Under the pieces are notes generated by a model. That model was given only the letters and a program-made list of their open reading frames with translations. It did not search any database and was not told the origin of the DNA. The translations under genes and the position numbers were made by a program. From Nanobdellota archaeon (GTDB taxonomy: Archaea; Nanobdellota; Nanobdellia; Pacearchaeales; GW2011-AR1): a stretch of 7,261 nt of DNA. Shown in pieces: positions 4,613 to 7,261 of this stretch. Each line of letters starts with the position of its first letter. Within the stretch, counting starts at the first letter, position 1. Location: the NCBI GenBank assembly GCA_018901625.1, contig JAHIEM010000018.1, forward strand, positions 1 to 7,261, in the 5' to 3' direction.

Positions 4613-5896
4613 TTATTTCTTCTCAGTCAACTCAATGCAAATCCCAGCAGCAACAGTTGCCCCAGCATCTCTTATAGCAAATCTTGCCATATGAGGATTT
4701 ACTGACTGCTTTTCTAAAACTAAATTTCCTATAGGTTTTATTCTAACTTTAGCAACATCTCCATTCTTCAAGAAATCTGGAACTCCTGGCATTGGCTGCC
4801 CGGTTTTTGGGTCAATCTTACTGATTAATTCAACAAACTGGCAAGGCACTTGTGCAGTGTGAATATGGAAAACTGGCGTATAGCCCTTAGCAATAACTGT
4901 AGGATGATTAATAATCGCAACTTGTCCTATAAATTCTGAAACAATTGTGGCTGGTTGAGCAGCATCGCAGATAACATCTCCTCTAGCTATGTCCTTCTTT
5001 CCAACCCCTCTTATATTAATTCCAACATTATCTCCAGCCATAGCTTCTTGCATCTGTTCATGGTGCATCTCAATACTCCTTACCTCTCCATCAATTCCCT
5101 TTCCACTTCTTCCTGGCAAGATTACAACCTTCTGTCCAACTTTCATAATCCCTGTCTCAATCTTCCCTACAGGAACAGTTCCAATTCCAGTTATTTCATA
5201 AACATCCTGAATCGGCATTCTCATTGGAAGAGTTATAGGCTTCTTTGGAGGCTCGAATAAATCAAACTGCTCTCTTAATGTAGGTCCTTTATACCAGGGC
5301 ATATTCTCAGACTTCTTGACAATATTGTCTCCCTTGAATGCAGAGATTGCTAAGAAAGTTGTTTTTTCAGGATTAATCCCGACAACTTTTAGCAAAGCAG
5401 AAATATCAGTCTTAACCTTATTGAACTTTTCCTCAGAATACTCAACAGTATCCATCTGGTTTATAGCAACTGCAATCTGTTCAACTCCCATTGTTCTCAA
5501 AAGCCATAAATGTTCCTTTGTCTGCGGCATAACTCCGTGCTGAACTGCAACAGTTAGGAAAGCAGCATCAGCCTGTGATGCTCCAGTAATCATATTCTTG
5601 ATAAAGTCCTTGTGTCCAGGCGCGTCAATAATAGTAACCGCATACTTGTTAGTAACTAGCTTTTTGTAAGAAAGATCAATAGTAACTCCTCTTTCTCTCT
5701 CTTCTTTAAATTTGTCCATAACAAATGCAAACTCAAAACCTGCCTTTCCGTGTTTCTGAGCCTCTTCTTTCAACTTAGTCAGTTCTTTCTCTGGAAGCAA
5801 CCCAGCATCATATACAAGCCTGCCTATAGTAGTAGATTTTCCGTGGTCTACATGCCCCACAAAGACAACATTAAAATTTGGTTTTTCTTGTGCCAT
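4613..5896 (-). CDS. tuf: translation elongation factor EF-1A (archaeal EF-Tu)
   Basis: Complete at 427 residues, normal for the archaeal protein. It carries aminoacyl-tRNA to the ribosomal A site as a GTP complex. G-domain motifs: G1 GHVDHGKST (14-22), G2 RGVTID (69-74) with Thr72, G3 DAPGH (91-95), G4 NQMD (146-149) and G5 ISAFKGD (184-190). G4 is odd, since the family has NKMD: the lysine that packs on the guanine base is glutamine here. Domain II runs from about 225 (DVYEITGIGTVPVGKIETG, 231-249) and domain III from about 318 (PVFHIHTAQVPCQFVELISK, 341-360; MARFAIRDAGATVAAGI, 403-419). The catalytic His of DAPGH (His95) and all other motifs are intact, so I take the gene as functional. 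It precedes the unknown gene at 4585 by 27 bases and is divergent from the restriction enzyme gene at 6050. Base use is richer in G+C than in that neighbour. Confidence 0.97.
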   Translation of the reverse strand: MAQEKPNFNVVFVGHVDHGKSTTIGRLVYDAGLLPEKELTKLKEEAQKHGKAGFEFAFVMDKFKEERERGVTIDLSYKKLVTNKYAVTIIDAPGHKDFIKNMITGASQADAAFLTVAVQHGVMPQTKEHLWLLRTMGVEQIAVAINQMDTVEYSEEKFNKVKTDISALLKVVGINPEKTTFLAISAFKGDNIVKKSENMPWYKGPTLREQFDLFEPPKKPITLPMRMPIQDVYEITGIGTVPVGKIETGIMKVGQKVVILPGRSGKGIDGEVRSIEMHHEQMQEAMAGDNVGINIRGVGKKDIARGDVICDAAQPATIVSEFIGQVAIINHPTVIAKGYTPVFHIHTAQVPCQFVELISKIDPKTGQPMPGVPDFLKNGDVAKVRIKPIGNLVLEKQSVNPHMARFAIRDAGATVAAGICIELTEKK

Positions 5897-5928
5897 TTTT
5901 CTTTATGTTTATCTCTTAATTTTATGGG

Positions 5929-5936
5929 TTTAAAAA
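5929..5936 (-). promoter_or_regulatory. tuf: TATA-like box of EF-1A
   Basis: The minus strand reads TTTTTAAA inside the palindromic context GGTTTTTAAACC, 33-40 bases upstream of the ATG at 5896. The transcript would begin near 5906, giving a leader of about ten A-rich bases. Confidence 0.5.
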
Positions 5937-6019
5937 CCTTTTGTTTTTTATGTATTGTTAAGTTAGAGGGTGCTGATACTTGATTACCTTAAAGGGCGAT
6001 AGAACGGCATAAAAGTAGG

Positions 6020-6028
6020 TTTTAAATA
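6020..6028 (+). promoter_or_regulatory. TATA-like box of the restriction-modification gene
   Basis: TTTTAAATA, 22-30 bases upstream of the ATG at 6050, as for a leaderless transcript. It supports that ATG as the start. The 153-base divergent region between EF-1A and this gene shows no other gene or clear operator. Confidence 0.5.
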
Positions 6029-6049
6029 ATAGTTTTCTCTAAGTTGGTT

Positions 6050-7261
6050 ATGAGAAAAGACTTGTTTAACGAAAAGACAATAAGTAAAAATATAGCTGTA
6101 ATAGAGCCGACTTCTAAGCAAATAACTGCTTCTAAAAATTGGATTGAATTATTAGAAAAAAATGAGTTGCAAGAAGAAGTATCTAATTACCCTAAATTTA
6201 TGAATTATATTCTTAAAGAATTATTAGGTTATGATATAATCAATTTTAAGCACGAAGAAAATAACATGGAGTTTTCATTTAAAGACAATTCTGGTAATTT
6301 TTTAGTCTGTTTTGAGGCAAAAGGCACAAAAACAAAAGATTTATGGGCTTTGCAGGGTAGAAGTATAAAAATAAGGGAAACCCCTGTAAATCAGATTAAT
6401 GACTATCTCTACAAAAATAAAATACCTTATGGGGTTTTAACAAATTATAGAGAATTTGTTTTATTTAAGAGAGAAGAAGGTTACACCAAATATCATAAAA
6501 TTGATTTTTTGGATATAAAGAAAAATCCAGATAAACTAAAAGAGTTTATTTTTATCTTTTCTAAAGAAAGTTTTGAAAAAGAAGATACTAATAAGCTGTA
6601 TAATGATTCAATAGCAGAAGAAAGGAATTTAACGAAGGGCTTCTATAAGCTATATCACGAAACAAGACTTATGATTCTTAAAGAGTTTAAAGAAAGTGAA
6701 ATGGAAAATGAGATATGTTTACACTATGCTCAATTATTTCTAAACCGATTAATGTTTATCTTCTTTGCAGAAGACACAGAATTACTTGATAAAAGATATT
6801 TTGAGAGCAAAATATTAGAAGTCCTTGAAAAAAGTGGGGGGATAGATGTGCATACAGATTATATATTTGGAAAAATAAAAAGCACATTTAAAGAGTTAGA
6901 TAAAGAAATACCTAAACAAATAAAGGGTTTTAATGGGGAATTGTTTAAAGAGGAAATTGATGGCAGATTATCCTTTAAGGATTACAGAAATAAATCTTTT
7001 TTTAAAGATGTTTTTCAAGATTATAAATTAGATAAAGAATTGCAATTAAATGAGTCTGACAAAAACATTTTTAATAAGCATAAGAACAGATTAAGCAAAA
7101 TAATAGAAAATATCTTGCTAATGGCTTCTTTTGATTTTAATACAGAAGTTAATGTTAATATTTTAGGGCATATATTTGAACAATCAATTCAGGACATAGA
7201 AAAATTGAAGGAAGAAAAAATATCCAAAAGAAAACAGGAAGGGATATTTTATACCCCCGAA
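6050..7261 (+). CDS. type IIG-like restriction endonuclease-methyltransferase, N-terminal part
   Basis: Open from the ATG at 6050 for 404 codons to the right edge, without a stop. The first part resembles a PD-(D/E)xK nuclease: a helix with PKFMNYILKELLGYD (48-62), then Asp79 in FKDNSGN and FEAKG (88-92) with Glu89 and Lys91, followed by TPVNQINDYLYKNKIPYGVL (111-130) and TNYREFVLFKR (131-141), the QxxxY region typical of restriction nucleases. A helical spacer follows with LNRLMFIFFAEDTELLD (231-247), common in Eco57I-type enzymes. The end, ILGHIFEQSI (371-380) and KRKQEGIFYTPE (393-404), is the entry to an N6-adenine methyltransferase domain, where YTP marks motif X; motifs I (SAM) and IV (NPPY) would lie beyond the window. 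Such fusions cut unmodified foreign DNA and methylate host DNA. The gene is strongly AT-rich, for example only 10 G+C in bases 6181-6240, which suggests transfer. A BREX PglX-like methyltransferase is the main alternative, but the EAK nuclease motif favours type IIG. Confidence 0.85.
   Translation, partial: MRKDLFNEKTISKNIAVIEPTSKQITASKNWIELLEKNELQEEVSNYPKFMNYILKELLGYDIINFKHEENNMEFSFKDNSGNFLVCFEAKGTKTKDLWALQGRSIKIRETPVNQINDYLYKNKIPYGVLTNYREFVLFKREEGYTKYHKIDFLDIKKNPDKLKEFIFIFSKESFEKEDTNKLYNDSIAEERNLTKGFYKLYHETRLMILKEFKESEMENEICLHYAQLFLNRLMFIFFAEDTELLDKRYFESKILEVLEKSGGIDVHTDYIFGKIKSTFKELDKEIPKQIKGFNGELFKEEIDGRLSFKDYRNKSFFKDVFQDYKLDKELQLNESDKNIFNKHKNRLSKIIENILLMASFDFNTEVNVNILGHIFEQSIQDIEKLKEEKISKRKQEGIFYTPE

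Noticed and set aside
4955..5543. Several plus-strand frames inside EF-1A
   Set aside because: They are antisense to a highly conserved gene and encode low-complexity Ser/Ile/Leu-rich sequence.

Overview
The window looks like a piece of an AT-rich archaeal chromosome. Archaeal-type DnaG primase (Toprim protein without the bacterial zinc-binding and primase-core layout) and an EF-1A-type elongation factor fix the domain as Archaea. Most starts have a TATA-like box 20-40 bases upstream and little or no untranslated leader, and U-rich tracts follow some stops, as expected for archaeal transcription. The small unassigned membrane and TPR proteins and the overall style suggest a DPANN lineage (Woesearchaeota/Pacearchaeota-like), but that placement is an inference.

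Layout from left to right. Bases 1-434 (-): the N-terminal part of an endonuclease IV-like TIM-barrel enzyme, cut by the window edge and apparently missing about 25 residues. Bases 482-826 (-): small soluble protein of unknown function. Bases 947-1432 (-): membrane-anchored protein with eight extra-membrane cysteines. Bases 1638-2867 (-): dnaG. Bases 2868-3230: a 363-base divergent intergenic region with two structured blocks, a cluster of TCAG/CTGA dyads next to dnaG and a 63-bp tandem repeat (2.35 copies) leading into a strong TATA box. Bases 3231-3377 (+): a 48-residue acidic protein driven by that box and followed by a T-rich terminator. Bases 3443-4009 (-): TPR-like helical repeat protein. 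Bases 4097-4585 (-): unknown protein close behind EF-1A. Bases 4613-5896 (-): EF-1A, complete, with an unusual NQMD in place of NKMD. Bases 6050-7261 (+): the first 404 codons of a type IIG-like restriction-modification enzyme, running off the right edge.

The core genes (dnaG, EF-1A, a repair nuclease) are information-processing functions on the minus strand. The two plus-strand genes are different in kind: a tiny acidic gene behind a repeat-rich promoter, and a markedly AT-rich defence gene likely gained by transfer beside EF-1A. No complete new multi-gene system is evident. The strongest candidate for something undescribed is the 63-bp repeat/promoter/small acidic gene unit at 3050-3411, together with the dyad cluster beside dnaG.
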